Positions 42,958 through 53,362 of a stretch of 64,000 bases of DNA are shown in pieces. Every line of letters begins with the position of its first letter. Position 1 is the first letter of the stretch. This DNA is from Frateuria_A sp035944355 (GTDB lineage: Bacteria; Pseudomonadota; Gammaproteobacteria; Xanthomonadales; Rhodanobacteraceae). The translations under genes and the position numbers were made by a program. The DNA lies in assembly GCF_035944355.1 (NCBI RefSeq), contig NZ_DASZBH010000004.1, positions 310,001 through 374,000 of the forward strand, in the 5' to 3' direction. Under the pieces are notes generated by a model, which worked only from the letters and a program-made list of their open reading frames with translations, had not been told where the DNA came from and made no database searches.

Positions 42958-43778
42958 AGGCCCAGCAGCAGCTTGCCCAGCGCGAACACCGGCACCGCGG
43001 CGAACACGCTGTCCATGCGGTCGAGCAGGCCGCCGTGGCCGGGGAACATGCGGCCCGAATCCTTCACCTTGGCGTGGCGCTTCATCAGGCTCTCGACCAG
43101 GTCGCCGACCACCGAAGCGGCCACGGTGAACACCGCCAGCAGCGCCAGCCCGAGCAGGCGCCAACCGGTCGCGCCGAGCAGCCATCCGCCGATCACGGTG
43201 ACCAGCGCACCGGCGACGAATGCGCCGTACACGCCGGCCCAGGTCTTGCCCGGGCTGATGTTCGGCGCGAGTTTGCGCTTGCCCAGGAAGCGCCCGCTGA
43301 AATAAGCGCCGATGTCGGCCGCCCACACGATGAGCAGGGCGAGCAACGTCCACCAGTGCCAATGCCCGGGCGGTTCGCTGCCATGGATGGTCAGCAGGCC
43401 GACGAACGCCGGCAACAGCACGAAGGCGCCGGCCAGCAGCTTGAGGTTGCGGTTCTCTGCGGTGGGCGCGGCGGCGAACGCGAAGTGGTTCAGCCACAGG
43501 CACGCCAGAGCCCACCAGGCCACGCCGACCACCAGCATGAATGGCCAAAGCGGAGAGGCGCGCAGCCACCACAGCAGCGCAAGCACGGCCAACGTCACGC
43601 CGAGCAGTACGCCCCGCGTGCGACGGCTGCGCAAGCCGGAAAGTCGCGCCCATTCCCACAGTGCGGCCAGCACGGCAAGCGCGACGATCGGCGCCAGCAA
43701 CCAGGTCGGCGAGAGCAGGACCACGAAGATCACTACGGGCGCGAACAGGACGGCGGTGAGGGTGCGTTTGAGCAGCAT
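42954..43778 (-). CDS. cdsA: phosphatidate cytidylyltransferase
   Basis: A 274-residue inner-membrane enzyme forming CDP-diacylglycerol from phosphatidate and CTP, the precursor of all phospholipids. About eight hydrophobic segments are visible. The family signature is complete near the C-terminus: SLMKRHAKVKDSGRMFPGHG followed by GLLDRMDS. The ATG at 43778 is close to AAGGATCCTCG. The gene lies 34 bases after uppS. Confidence 0.96.
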   Translation of the reverse strand: MLLKRTLTAVLFAPVVIFVVLLSPTWLLAPIVALAVLAALWEWARLSGLRSRRTRGVLLGVTLAVLALLWWLRASPLWPFMLVVGVAWWALACLWLNHFAFAAAPTAENRNLKLLAGAFVLLPAFVGLLTIHGSEPPGHWHWWTLLALLIVWAADIGAYFSGRFLGKRKLAPNISPGKTWAGVYGAFVAGALVTVIGGWLLGATGWRLLGLALLAVFTVAASVVGDLVESLMKRHAKVKDSGRMFPGHGGLLDRMDSVFAAVPVFALGKLLLGL

Positions 43779-43812
43779 CGAGGATCCTTCGGTTATCGCC
43801 CGATCATACGGA

Positions 43813-44526
<714 letters not shown>

Positions 44527-44544
44527 GAGTGTGCGCGACTAAGT

Positions 44545-44687
44545 CCTTCTCCCCTCCGGGGAGAAGGTGGCCCGAAGGGTCGGATGAGGGGCCGGGGCTC
44601 GCGGAGGAGTTTGCTCGTGCGGGCCTGGGCGGAGGTCTTTCGCAAGAACCGCCCCTCACCCCGGCCCTCTCCCCGGAGGGGAGAGGG
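44545..44687. repeat. paired CTCTCCC palindromes between frr and uppS
   Basis: Two perfect hairpins flank the element: CCTTCTCCCC-tcc-GGGGAGAAGG at 44545-44567 and CCCTCTCCCC-gga-GGGGAGAGGG at 44665-44687, each with 10-base arms and a 3-base loop. Between them is GC-rich sequence containing GGGTCGGATGAGGGG and CCCCTCACCC, which pair with each other as well, so the whole 143 bases could fold into one long structure. No T-run follows. Confidence 0.85.
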
Positions 44688-44737
44688 AGCAGGCTGAGGG
44701 CGCGCGGGGGCGGTCATGGCGACGAGCGGGATGCCGC

Positions 44738-45295
44738 TCAAATCGCCATCAGCTCGTCTTCCTTGGCCTTGACCACGGCATCGACTTCCTTGACGAAGCG
44801 GTCGGTCAGCTTCTGGATCTCGTCGTCGGCGCGGCGCTCCTCGTCCTCGCTGATCTGCTTGTCCTTGAGCAGGTCCTTGACCTTCTGCATGGCGTCGCGG
44901 CGGATGTTGCGGATGGCGACCTTGGCGTTCTCGCCCTCGTGCGCCACGTGCTTGGCCAGCTCCTTGCGGCGCTCCTCGGTCAGCGGCGGCATGTTCAGGC
45001 GGATCACCGTGCCGGCGGTGGTCGGCGTGACGCCGATGTCGGAGGCCATGATCGCCTTCTCGATCGGACCGACCATGCTCTTCTCGAACGGCGAGATCTG
45101 GATCGAACGCGCGTCGGCCAGCGACACCGAGGCGACCTGGTTCAGCGGCATGTCCGAGCCGTAATAGGGCACCTTGATGTGGTCCACCAGCGCGGTGCTG
45201 GCGCGGCCGGTGCGCAGGCGGGTCAGGTCGTGCTTGAGCGCGTCGATGCTCTTGCCCATGCGGGTCTGGGCATCGGTCTTGATGTCGTTGAGCAT
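44738..45295 (-). CDS. frr: ribosome recycling factor
   Basis: A 185-residue protein, identical in length to E. coli RRF. It splits post-termination ribosomes with EF-G. MLNDIKTDAQTRMGKSIDAL, RTGRASTALVDHIKV, PFEKSMVGPIEKAI and NIRRDAMQKVKDL are family blocks across the helical and beta domains. An in-frame GTG nine bases upstream is possible but less usual. An AGTATA (TATACT on the - strand) at 45327-45332 might be a -10 box in the 63-base gap after pyrH. Confidence 0.97.
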   Translation of the reverse strand: MLNDIKTDAQTRMGKSIDALKHDLTRLRTGRASTALVDHIKVPYYGSDMPLNQVASVSLADARSIQISPFEKSMVGPIEKAIMASDIGVTPTTAGTVIRLNMPPLTEERRKELAKHVAHEGENAKVAIRNIRRDAMQKVKDLLKDKQISEDEERRADDEIQKLTDRFVKEVDAVVKAKEDELMAI

Positions 45296-45358
45296 GGGGA
45301 TCACCCGGCGTTGCGTGAAGCTGGCGAGTATAGCAGCGCGAGCGCGCCACCGGCCCGG

Positions 45359-46081
45359 TCAGCCGGCCGTGACCAGCGTGCCGACCGATTCGCCCTGCAT
45401 GATCCGCATGAGGTTGCCCGGCACGGTCATGTCGTAGATGCGCAGCGGCATGCCGTGGTCACGGCACAGGGCGATGGCGGCGGTGTCCATCACTTGCAGG
45501 TTGCGCTGGATCACCTCGTCGTAGGTGAGCTGCTCGTAGCGGGTGGCGCTGGCGTCGCGTGCGGGGTCGGCGGTGTAGACGCCGTCGACCTTGGTCGCCT
45601 TCAGCAGGAGATCCGCGCCGATCTCCACCGCGCGCAGGGCGGCGGCCGAGTCGGTGGTGAAGAACGGATTGCCGGTGCCGGCGGCGAACAGCGCGATGCG
45701 GCCCTTCTCGATGTGGCGGATGGCGCGGCGGCGGATGAAATCCTCGGAGACGTCATGGATCTGGATCGCGCTCATCACGCGCGCGTAGCCGCCGCGCTTC
45801 TCGATCGCGTCAGCCATCGCCAGCGCGTTCATCACGGTGGCGAGCATGCCCATGTGGTCGCCGGTGACCCGGTCCATGCCGGCGGCGGCGAGGCCTGCGC
45901 CACGGAAGATGTTGCCGCCGCCGATCACCACGCCCACTTCCACGCCGGCCTTGCGCACCTCGATGATCTCGATGGCCAGGCGGCCGATCACCTTGGGGTC
46001 GATGCCGTAGTCCGCCTCGCCCATCAGTGCTTCACCGGAGAGCTTGAGCAGGATGCGGCGGTACTTGGGCTGGTCGCTCAT
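45359..46081 (-). CDS. pyrH: UMP kinase
   Basis: A 240-residue hexameric kinase of the amino-acid kinase fold that makes UDP from UMP. RILLKLSGEALMG and VVIGGGNIFRGAG bind ATP phosphates, and FTTDSAAALRAVEIGADLLL and TKVDGVYTADP are family blocks. The ATG at 46081 gives the usual MSDQPKYRRILLKLSGE start, with CCGGAGACCCC upstream. It is separated from tsf by a strong terminator and has its own candidate promoter. Confidence 0.97.
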   Translation of the reverse strand: MSDQPKYRRILLKLSGEALMGEADYGIDPKVIGRLAIEIIEVRKAGVEVGVVIGGGNIFRGAGLAAAGMDRVTGDHMGMLATVMNALAMADAIEKRGGYARVMSAIQIHDVSEDFIRRRAIRHIEKGRIALFAAGTGNPFFTTDSAAALRAVEIGADLLLKATKVDGVYTADPARDASATRYEQLTYDEVIQRNLQVMDTAAIALCRDHGMPLRIYDMTVPGNLMRIMQGESVGTLVTAG

Positions 46082-46112
46082 GGGGTCTCCGGATTGAAAG
46101 GTAAACCGCCAC

Positions 46113-46142
46113 ATTGTAGCGGGAGCATGGTGTGGCCGGCAG
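46113..46142 (-). promoter_or_regulatory. candidate pyrH promoter
   Basis: On the - strand a weak -35 CTGCCG (46142-46137), an 18-base spacer, and -10 TACAAT (46118-46113), about 32 bases before the pyrH ATG. The same TACAAT with 18-base spacing is seen at the candidate rpsB and map promoters. The rest of the 314-base gap up to tsf (46143-46343) holds imperfect CCCCCGCG/CGCGGGG-type stems (for example 46302-46318) and no open reading frame I would defend. Confidence 0.5.
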
Positions 46143-46343
46143 GCGTGACGCGGCTGCAGTTCATGCGCAATGTGGGTTCGCGGGCTCACTCGATCCTTCC
46201 CCGTGCCACGGGGGTAGGCCGGAAGGGCGAGCGCCATGGATGGCGCGAGTAAGGGCCAGGCATCGCGCCCAAAAGCGCCCCATCCGCCGGCCGGCATCTT
46301 CCCCCGCGTTCGCGGGGTAGGCTCACGTGCCGGGCGCGCCAAC

Positions 46344-46369
46344 AAAAAAGGCCGCGGTTTCCCGCGGCC
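46344..46369 (-). terminator. intrinsic terminator after tsf
   Basis: On the - strand GGCCGCGG, a GAAA loop and CCGCGGCC are followed directly by TTTTTT. This perfect 8-base GC stem with a T-run lies 26 bases after the tsf stop. It is the clearest intrinsic terminator in the window and ends the rpsB-tsf unit. Confidence 0.9.
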
Positions 46370-46395
46370 CCTTCAAGCAAAACCGAGCGCGGCGC

Positions 46396-47277
46396 TTACG
46401 CCAGACCGGCCTGCTTCATCACTTCGGCGTGGAAATCCTCTTCCACCTTCTCGATGCCCTCGCCGACCGCCAGGCGCACGACCTGCTGCACGTCGGCGCC
46501 TTCCTTCTTCAGCGCCTCGCCCACGGTCGTGTTGGTGTCCAGCACATAGGCCTGGCCGAGCAGGGTGACTTCCGAGACGATCTTGTTGATCTTGCCGGAG
46601 ATGATCTTCTCCAGGATCTCGGCCGGCTTGGCCTTGTCCTTGTCGGACATCTGGCTGAGCGCGATTTCCTTTTCCTTGGCGATGAAGTCGGCCGGCACGT
46701 CCTCGGCACGCACGTACGGCGGGTTCATCGCCGCCACGTGCATCGCCACGCCCTTGGCCAGTTCCTCGGAGCCGCCCTTGAGCGCCACCAGCACGCCGAT
46801 GCGGCCGCCGTGGATGTAGCTGCCGATCTTGCCGTCGGTCTGCACACGGGCCATGCGGCGCACTTCGATTTTCTCGCCGATGGTGGCGACCAGGCCCTTG
46901 GCGGCCTCTTCCACGCTGGCCGCGCCCGGGTAGGCGGCGGCGTTCAGCGCGGCCACGTCAGTGGCGCCGGACTTCAGCGCGACGTCGGCGACGGTGTCGC
47001 TGAACTTGACGAAGTCGGGGTTCTTGGTGACGAAGTCGGTCTCGCAGTTGACCTCGACCAGCACGGCGGCGCCGTCCTTGTAGGCCGCGACGATGCGGCC
47101 TTCGGCGGCGACGCGGCTGGCCTTCTTGTCGGCCTTGGCCAGACCGGACTTGCGCAGCCATTCCATGGCGACGTCGATGTCGCCGTTGTTTTCGACCAGC
47201 GCCTTCTTGCATTCCATCATGCCGGCGCCGGAGCGCTCGCGCAGCTCCTTGACCAGTTGTGCGGAGATATTGCTCAT
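46396..47277 (-). CDS. tsf: translation elongation factor Ts
   Basis: A 293-residue guanine-nucleotide exchange factor for EF-Tu. The N-terminal UBA-like domain (VKELRERSGAGMMECKKAL) and the core with VNCETDFVTKNPDF (the TDFV contact motif) are intact; the C-terminus is GIEKVEEDFHAEVMKQAG. The length is close to E. coli (283). The ATG at 47277 gives the canonical start and lies 60 bases after rpsB, across a strong hairpin. Confidence 0.97.
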   Translation of the reverse strand: MSNISAQLVKELRERSGAGMMECKKALVENNGDIDVAMEWLRKSGLAKADKKASRVAAEGRIVAAYKDGAAVLVEVNCETDFVTKNPDFVKFSDTVADVALKSGATDVAALNAAAYPGAASVEEAAKGLVATIGEKIEVRRMARVQTDGKIGSYIHGGRIGVLVALKGGSEELAKGVAMHVAAMNPPYVRAEDVPADFIAKEKEIALSQMSDKDKAKPAEILEKIISGKINKIVSEVTLLGQAYVLDTNTTVGEALKKEGADVQQVVRLAVGEGIEKVEEDFHAEVMKQAGLA

Positions 47278-47300
47278 CTGAAATCCTCGAATCTGGGTGT

Positions 47301-47325
47301 GCCGTGGCGGGCGGGCCGCCACGGC
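47301..47325 (-). promoter_or_regulatory. strong hairpin in the rpsB-tsf gap
   Basis: GCCGTGGCGG (47301-47310) and CCGCCACGGC (47316-47325) form a perfect 10-base stem with a 5-base loop. No T-run follows on the - strand, so it is more likely an attenuating or RNA-stabilising element that sets the S2 to EF-Ts ratio than a full terminator. Confidence 0.6.
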
Positions 47326-47337
47326 AGCGTGAAAGGC

Positions 47338-48222
<885 letters not shown>

Positions 48223-48455
48223 GGTGGTATTCCTGATTGTTGGGCCGTAAGCCGTGTTGGATAACGGCAGGGCCCGGGGGTTGGGACCTCCACGCATCCC
48301 CGGCTTCGACCGCGGCCCGTGAAGACGGCCCGCGGCACCCCGAAGGCGGTGCCGATGCGTGTGTGGCGTTGGTTGGGCTTGGCAGCGCATGGGCGCTACA
48401 ATCCCGTTTCGTCTTGCGCCGCGGACCTTCTCGAAGGCCTTCAACGGCTTGCAAA
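48223..48455 (-). promoter_or_regulatory. long rpsB leader, possible S2 autoregulatory RNA
   Basis: If the TACAAT box at 48464-48469 is the rpsB -10, the message has a leader of about 235 bases. It contains GC-rich self-complementary stretches, for instance around GGCCCGGGGG and CCGCGGCCCG. In gammaproteobacteria the rpsB leader carries a conserved structure bound by S2. I cannot confirm the motif by eye. No gene is seen in the 315-base gap between rpsB and map. Confidence 0.4.
48373..48402 (+). promoter_or_regulatory. candidate map promoter
   Basis: TTGGGC (48373-48378), an 18-base spacer and TACAAT (48397-48402) on the + strand. Both boxes differ little from the sigma-70 consensus (4/6 and 5/6). 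The expected transcript start near 48409 is about 130 bases before the map ATG and lies within the rpsB leader on the other strand. Confidence 0.5.
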
Positions 48456-48463
48456 ACCGTGTA

Positions 48464-48493
48464 ATTGTAGCCGGCGCGCCGGCTTCGCGGCAA
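48464..48493 (-). promoter_or_regulatory. candidate rpsB promoter
   Basis: On the - strand TTGCCG (48493-48488), an 18-base spacer and TACAAT (48469-48464). The predicted start near 48457 faces the map promoter, so the two leaders overlap by about 50 bases. Confidence 0.5.
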
Positions 48494-48537
48494 GCTGCCG
48501 GCCTTACGGCACCGCCGCGCCCTCCGAAGCGGATTCC

Positions 48538-49302
48538 ATGGCCATCACCCTCAAATCTCCCCAGGACCTCGAAGGCATGCGCGTCGCCGGCAAGCTGGCG
48601 GCCGAAGTGCTGGCGCTGCTCAAGGAGCACGTCAAGCCAGGCGTCACCACCGAGGATCTGGACCGGATCGCCTACGAGCACATCGTCAAGGTGCAGAAGG
48701 CGGTACCCGCCAACGTGGGCTACAACGGCTTTCCCAAGACCCTGTGCACCTCGGTCAACCACGTGATCTGCCACGGCATTCCTACGCCGGGCAAGGTGCT
48801 CAAGGACGGCGACATCATCAATCTGGACGTCACCGTCATCAAGGACGGCTGGCACGGCGATACCAGCCGCATGTACTTCGTGGGTGCGCCCTCGGTGCTG
48901 GCCAAGCGCCTGGTGGACACCACCTACGAGGCGATGATGCGCGGCATCGAGCAGGTGCGCCCGGGCGCCCACCTGGGCGACATCGGCCACGCGATCCAGA
49001 AACACGCCGAGGCGGCCGGCTTCTCGGTGGTGCGCGAGTACTGCGGCCACGGCATCGGCAAGATCTACCACGACGAGCCGCAGGTGCTGCACTACGGCAA
49101 GCCCGACACCGGCGTGGAGCTGAAGAAGGGCATGACCTTCACCGTCGAGCCGATGATCAACGCCGGCAAGCCGCAGACCCGGCAGCTGCCGGACGGCTGG
49201 ACGGTGGTCACCAAGGACCACTCGCTCTCGGCGCAGTGGGAGCACACGGTGGCGGTGACCGACGACGGCTTCGAGATCCTGACGCCCTGGCCGGACGCCT
49301 GA
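48538..49302 (+). CDS. map: type I methionine aminopeptidase
   Basis: A 254-residue enzyme removing the initiator methionine from nascent proteins. The pita-bread fold blocks with metal ligands are intact: LDVTVIKDGWHGDTSR (two Asp), CGHGIGKIYHDEP (His), TFTVEPMI (Glu) and QWEHTVAV (Glu nearby). The length is close to E. coli (264). It is divergent from rpsB, as in E. coli, and followed by a repeat-filled gap before glnD. Confidence 0.97.
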   Translation: MAITLKSPQDLEGMRVAGKLAAEVLALLKEHVKPGVTTEDLDRIAYEHIVKVQKAVPANVGYNGFPKTLCTSVNHVICHGIPTPGKVLKDGDIINLDVTVIKDGWHGDTSRMYFVGAPSVLAKRLVDTTYEAMMRGIEQVRPGAHLGDIGHAIQKHAEAAGFSVVREYCGHGIGKIYHDEPQVLHYGKPDTGVELKKGMTFTVEPMINAGKPQTRQLPDGWTVVTKDHSLSAQWEHTVAVTDDGFEILTPWPDA

Positions 49303-49311
49303 CGTTTTGCT

Positions 49312-49430
49312 CCCTCTCTCCCGAGCTCCGCTCGGGGGAGAGGGTTGGGGTGAGGGGGAGGCCTTTCGCCTTGCCTGAGAGCCCCTCTCCCAGCCCACTC
49401 CCCCAACGGTGACGCCGTCGGGGGAGTGGG
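49312..49430. repeat. CTCTCCC palindromes between map and glnD
   Basis: Two hairpins fill most of the 149-base gap. At 49312-49344 CCCTCTCTCCCGAGC and GCTCGGGGGAGAGGG are 15-base arms with one mismatch. At 49394-49430 CCCACTCCCCCAACGG and CCGTCGGGGGAGTGGG are 16-base arms with one mismatch. The first begins 9 bases after the map stop. Confidence 0.85.
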
Positions 49431-49451
49431 AGCCGGATCGCGGATGAGCCG

Positions 49452-52094
49452 ATGAACCTCGCCCAGGCCATGGTTGCCTTGCCCCCGCTACCCCGTCTGC
49501 CGCCCGCCGTTCCGCGCTCGGGCGTGTCGGTGGAGGCGCGCCATGCGCTGCGCCAGCTCCTGGAGGACATCGACCGCGCGCTCGCCACCGCCTTCCGCGA
49601 CGGCGCCGATGCCGGCGCGCTGGCCAGGCGCCGTGGCGAAGCGGTCGGGCGCGTCGTCGCCCATGTTTGGACCGCCTGCCTGGGCGAAGCCGAGGGCGCG
49701 GCGCTGTTCGCCGTCGGCGGCTTCGGCCGCGGCCTTTTGTTCCCCCATTCGGACGTCGACCTGCTGGCGCTGGTGCGCGAAGCGCAGCCGCCGCGCCTGC
49801 GCGCGCTCGAGCAGTGCTTCGCCACGCTGTGGGACGTGGGCCTGAAGGTCGGGCATGCGGTGCGCGATCCGCTGCAGTGCCGCGCCCTCGCCACGCAGGA
49901 GGCGAGCGTATTCACCAGCCTGCTCGACGCGCGCCGGTTGGCCGGCGACCCGGCGATGGACGCGGAGCTGCGCGCGATCGTGGACGACCCGGCGCTGTGG
50001 CCGCCGGCCGCCTATCTCGCCGTGCGCCTGGCCGAACGCGATGCGCGCCACGCGCGCTTCGACGACACCGCCTACAACCTCGAGCCCAACCTCAAGGAAG
50101 GACCCGGCGGCCTGCGCACGCTCGACGCGCTGCGCTGGCTCGGCCAGCGCCTGGCGCATGCCGGCGGCTTCGAGGCGATGGCCGGCGAGGGCCTGCTCGA
50201 TCCGGCCGAGCGCGTCACGCTGGAGCAGTCCGAGGCCACCCTGCGCCGCTACCGCTACGCACTGCACCTGGAGGCCGGTCGCGCCGAGGAGCGGCTGCTG
50301 TTCGACTACCAGCGCGCGCTGGCCGCGCGGCTGGGCTTCGTCGACGAGCACGCCACCAACCTGGGCGTGGAGCAGTTCATGCAGGGCTATTACCGCGCGG
50401 CCAGCCAGGTCGAGCGCCTGGGCGTGCAGATCGTCGAGCGCTTCGAGGAGATGCTCGAGCCGCCGCAGGCGCCGGTGGCGGTCGGCCGGCATTTCCTGCG
50501 CTACGGCAAGCGGCTGGCGGCGCGCGATCCGGAGCTGTTCGTGCGTGAGCCGGCCGCGCTGGTGGAGGCCTTCGTCGCGCGCCTGGGTGAGCCGGGCATC
50601 GTCGGCTTCACCGCACAGACCATGCGCCGCATCCACCAGGCCACCGCGCTGCACGACGGCGCGCTGGCCGACGACCGCGAAGTGCTGGCGGCGTTCCTGC
50701 GCCTGCTGCGCCACGGCGCGCGCGCCGTGGATGCGCTGTGGCGCATGAACCGCCATGGCCTGCTGGCGGCGATCCTGCCCGCCTTCGGCTGCGTGTTCGG
50801 ACGCATGCAGTACGACCTGTTCCACGTCTACACGGTCGACGAGCACACCTTGCGCGTGCTGCACAACGTGGCCCGCTTCGCCGATCCGGCCGCGCAGGCG
50901 CAGTTCCCGCTGGCCTGCGAGATCTGGCCCACGCTGCCCACGCCCGAGGTGCTGTTGCTGGCGGCGCTGTTCCACGACATCGCCAAGGGCCGCGGCGGCG
51001 ACCACTCGGTGCTGGGCGAGGAGGAGGCGCGCGCGTTCTGTACGAAGCTCGGCCTGCCGCCCAACGACGTCGAACGCGTCGCCTGGCTGGTGCGCCACCA
51101 CCTGGTGATGAGCGTGACCGCGCAGCGCCAGGACATCACCGACCCGGACGTGGTGGCGCGCTTCGCCGAGGTGGTGGAGAACCGCGAACAGCTGGGCCAG
51201 CTTTATCTCCTGACCATCGCCGACATCATCGGCACCAGCCCCAAGCTGTGGAACGGCTGGAAGGACCGCCTGCTGGCCGACCTCTACAGCGCCACCCGCT
51301 ACGCGCTGCGCAGCGACGTGGAGCTGCCGCGCGACGCCGCCACCCGCGTGCGCGAATGCCAGGACTACGCGCTGCCGCTGCTCGGGGCGGACGGTTTCGA
51401 CGCCGCCACGGTGAGGCGCGTATGGGCCGGCTTCCCGCAGGCGAGCTTCCTGCGCCACCGGCCCGAGCAGATCGCCTGGCAGACCGCGGCGGTCCTGCGC
51501 GCGGACGGCGCCGTGCCGCTGATCGCGGTGCATCCGCTCTCGGTGCGCGGCACCACCGAACTGTTCGTCTACACGCCCGACCGCGACGGCCTGTTCGCCA
51601 CCGTCACGGCGATGCTCGACCGCCTGCGCCTGTCGGTGGTGGAAGCACGCGTGCTGGTCTCGCCACATGGCATGGCGCAGGACACCTTCCTGCTGCTGGA
51701 CACCGAAACCCAGCAGCCGGCCACGCCGGCGCGCGCGGAGGAGCTGCAGCAACGCCTGGCCCGCGCGCTGGCGCAGACGGTGCCGGTGCATCCGGCCCGC
51801 CGCAGCGCCTCGCGGCAGCTGAGGCACTTCCAGATGACGCCGCGGATCGGCTTCCACGCCGCCGGCGGGCGCACCCAGCTGGCGCTGGTCTGTACCGACC
51901 GGCCCGGCCTGCTCGCCGCCGTGGCGCAGGCGATGGTCGAGGCGCAGGTGCGTGTGCACGACGCACGCATCGCCACCTTCGGCGAACGGGTGGAGGATTT
52001 CTTCCAGCTCACCGACCGCAGCGACGCGCCGCTGGACGAGGCTCTGCAGGAACGCCTGCGCCAGGCCCTGCTGGCCCGGCTGGGGCAGCGCTGA
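49452..52094 (+). CDS. glnD: bifunctional uridylyltransferase/uridylyl-removing enzyme
   Basis: An 880-residue glutamine sensor that adds or removes UMP on PII proteins, setting nitrogen control. The nucleotidyltransferase motif GGFGRGLLFPHSDVD (89-103; Asp101, Asp103) makes UMP-PII. The HD domain (FHDIAKGRGGDH, His508 and Asp509) removes UMP. Two C-terminal ACT domains (about 690-770 and 800-880; ELFVYTPDRDGLFATV, QLALVCTDRPGLLAAV) bind glutamine. The length is typical. The start at 49452 follows a GGATGAGCCG stretch, a modest ribosome site. Confidence 0.96.
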   Translation: MNLAQAMVALPPLPRLPPAVPRSGVSVEARHALRQLLEDIDRALATAFRDGADAGALARRRGEAVGRVVAHVWTACLGEAEGAALFAVGGFGRGLLFPHSDVDLLALVREAQPPRLRALEQCFATLWDVGLKVGHAVRDPLQCRALATQEASVFTSLLDARRLAGDPAMDAELRAIVDDPALWPPAAYLAVRLAERDARHARFDDTAYNLEPNLKEGPGGLRTLDALRWLGQRLAHAGGFEAMAGEGLLDPAERVTLEQSEATLRRYRYALHLEAGRAEERLLFDYQRALAARLGFVDEHATNLGVEQFMQGYYRAASQVERLGVQIVERFEEMLEPPQAPVAVGRHFLRYGKRLAARDPELFVREPAALVEAFVARLGEPGIVGFTAQTMRRIHQATALHDGALADDREVLAAFLRLLRHGARAVDALWRMNRHGLLAAILPAFGCVFGRMQYDLFHVYTVDEHTLRVLHNVARFADPAAQAQFPLACEIWPTLPTPEVLLLAALFHDIAKGRGGDHSVLGEEEARAFCTKLGLPPNDVERVAWLVRHHLVMSVTAQRQDITDPDVVARFAEVVENREQLGQLYLLTIADIIGTSPKLWNGWKDRLLADLYSATRYALRSDVELPRDAATRVRECQDYALPLLGADGFDAATVRRVWAGFPQASFLRHRPEQIAWQTAAVLRADGAVPLIAVHPLSVRGTTELFVYTPDRDGLFATVTAMLDRLRLSVVEARVLVSPHGMAQDTFLLLDTETQQPATPARAEELQQRLARALAQTVPVHPARRSASRQLRHFQMTPRIGFHAAGGRTQLALVCTDRPGLLAAVAQAMVEAQVRVHDARIATFGERVEDFFQLTDRSDAPLDEALQERLRQALLARLGQR

Positions 52095-52142
52095 GCCAGG
52101 GCTGCGTGCTGGCGGCGGCGTCCGCCTGCCGGCGCGGTGCGC

Positions 52143-53258
52143 TCAGACGCGCGCCTCTTCGCCCCACAAGGCCTCCATGCCGACCTCGATGTCCAGCGCG
52201 GCCAGGTTCACCACTTCGGCGATGGCGTGCGCTTCCACGTCGCCGCGGCGGCGGATCGGGCTGCCCATGCGCAGGCCGTCGTGCGTGGTGAGCGAGGCCA
52301 CCACCGGCTGGTGCCCGGCCGGACCGCGCTGCACCACCACCGCCACCGAACCGTTGCGCAGGCGCACGCCGGTGCCCGGCGGGTAGATCCCCAGCGTCTT
52401 GATGAACGCCCTGGTCAGGCGTTCGTCCAGCGCCTGGCCTTCGTTGAGGAACAGCCAGCGCAGCGCCAGCGTGGATTGCAGCGGCGAACGGTAGTCGCGG
52501 GCGGACACGCGCGCGCAATAGACGTCCGCCAGCGCCAGCAGCCGCGCCGGTCGGCCGATCTCCTCGCCGCGCTTGCCGCCTGGGTAACCGCTGCCGTCGG
52601 CGCGTTCGTGGTGGTCGCGCACGGCGTTGAGCCAGGCGGCGCTGGTGATGCCGTGGTCGCGCAGGCGCGCCACGCCGAGCTGGCAGTGCGCGCGCACCGC
52701 GGCCTGCTGTTCTTCGGAGAGCGGGCCTTCGAGCGCGACCAGCTCGTCGTGCAGGCCGAACATGCCGATGTTCATGGTCAGGGCGGCACAGACGGTGGCC
52801 GCCAGCTCGGTGGCGTCCAGCTCCAGCGCACTGCCGGTGAGCTGGCAGGCGATGGCGGTGTTGACCGCGTGGCGGGCGCCGTAGGGCCCCTCGGCCTGCA
52901 GCAGGATGCTGGCCAGCGCCACGTCGGGGTTGCGCCGGCAGGCCTCGCGCACCTGCTCGGCGATGTCGGCCAGCGTGCCGGGAAAATCCGTGGGGGCAGG
53001 ATCGGACAGCAGCGCCTGCAGCCGTTCGCGCGCCTCGCGCACCAGCGCCAGCGGCGAGGGTGCCGGCGGCAGGAACGGCCCACGGCATTCTTCTTCGGAG
53101 CCGTAGAACAGGCCGTGCTGCAGCAGCTTCTCCATCTGCGCCTGGCTGCCGATCACCTGGCCCAGGGGCAGCAGCAGCTTGCCCCTGGCGTCGTAGGCGT
53201 TGAAGCGCAGGGGCTGGCCGACGGTCAGTTCGGCCGGGTCGATCGGACGCCGTGGCAT
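52143..53258 (-). CDS. HD-GYP domain protein with degenerate HD dyad
   Basis: A 371-residue protein. The N-terminal region (about 5-60) is a short domain often found before HD-GYP modules. The HD-GYP domain spans about 125-265. His130, His191, HHERADGSGYP (216-226) and LALADVY (Asp245) match the family, but the name-giving HD pair is missing: LTMNIG (160-165) stands where LHDIG is expected, so Met162 and Asn163 replace the metal-binding His and Asp. HD-GYP enzymes hydrolyse cyclic di-GMP. With the dyad gone this one may bind the nucleotide or partners rather than cleave it. The ATG at 53258 has AGGAG at perfect distance; the longer frame has no such site. Confidence 0.9.
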   Translation of the reverse strand: MPRRPIDPAELTVGQPLRFNAYDARGKLLLPLGQVIGSQAQMEKLLQHGLFYGSEEECRGPFLPPAPSPLALVREARERLQALLSDPAPTDFPGTLADIAEQVREACRRNPDVALASILLQAEGPYGARHAVNTAIACQLTGSALELDATELAATVCAALTMNIGMFGLHDELVALEGPLSEEQQAAVRAHCQLGVARLRDHGITSAAWLNAVRDHHERADGSGYPGGKRGEEIGRPARLLALADVYCARVSARDYRSPLQSTLALRWLFLNEGQALDERLTRAFIKTLGIYPPGTGVRLRNGSVAVVVQRGPAGHQPVVASLTTHDGLRMGSPIRRRGDVEAHAIAEVVNLAALDIEVGMEALWGEEARV

Positions 53259-53362
53259 GGGATTCTCCTGGACCCGCGCGCCGCAGGGGCTGGCGGGAGC
53301 GATTGAAGATCGGCCAGCGCGTGCCGAACTTGAGCACCCGGTCACGGTTGGGTGTCGCTTCG

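Noticed and set aside
42958..43659. An extended dxr start inside cdsA
   Set aside because: The extension is a shadow of cdsA. The canonical Dxr start lies at 42957 with an ATGA overlap.
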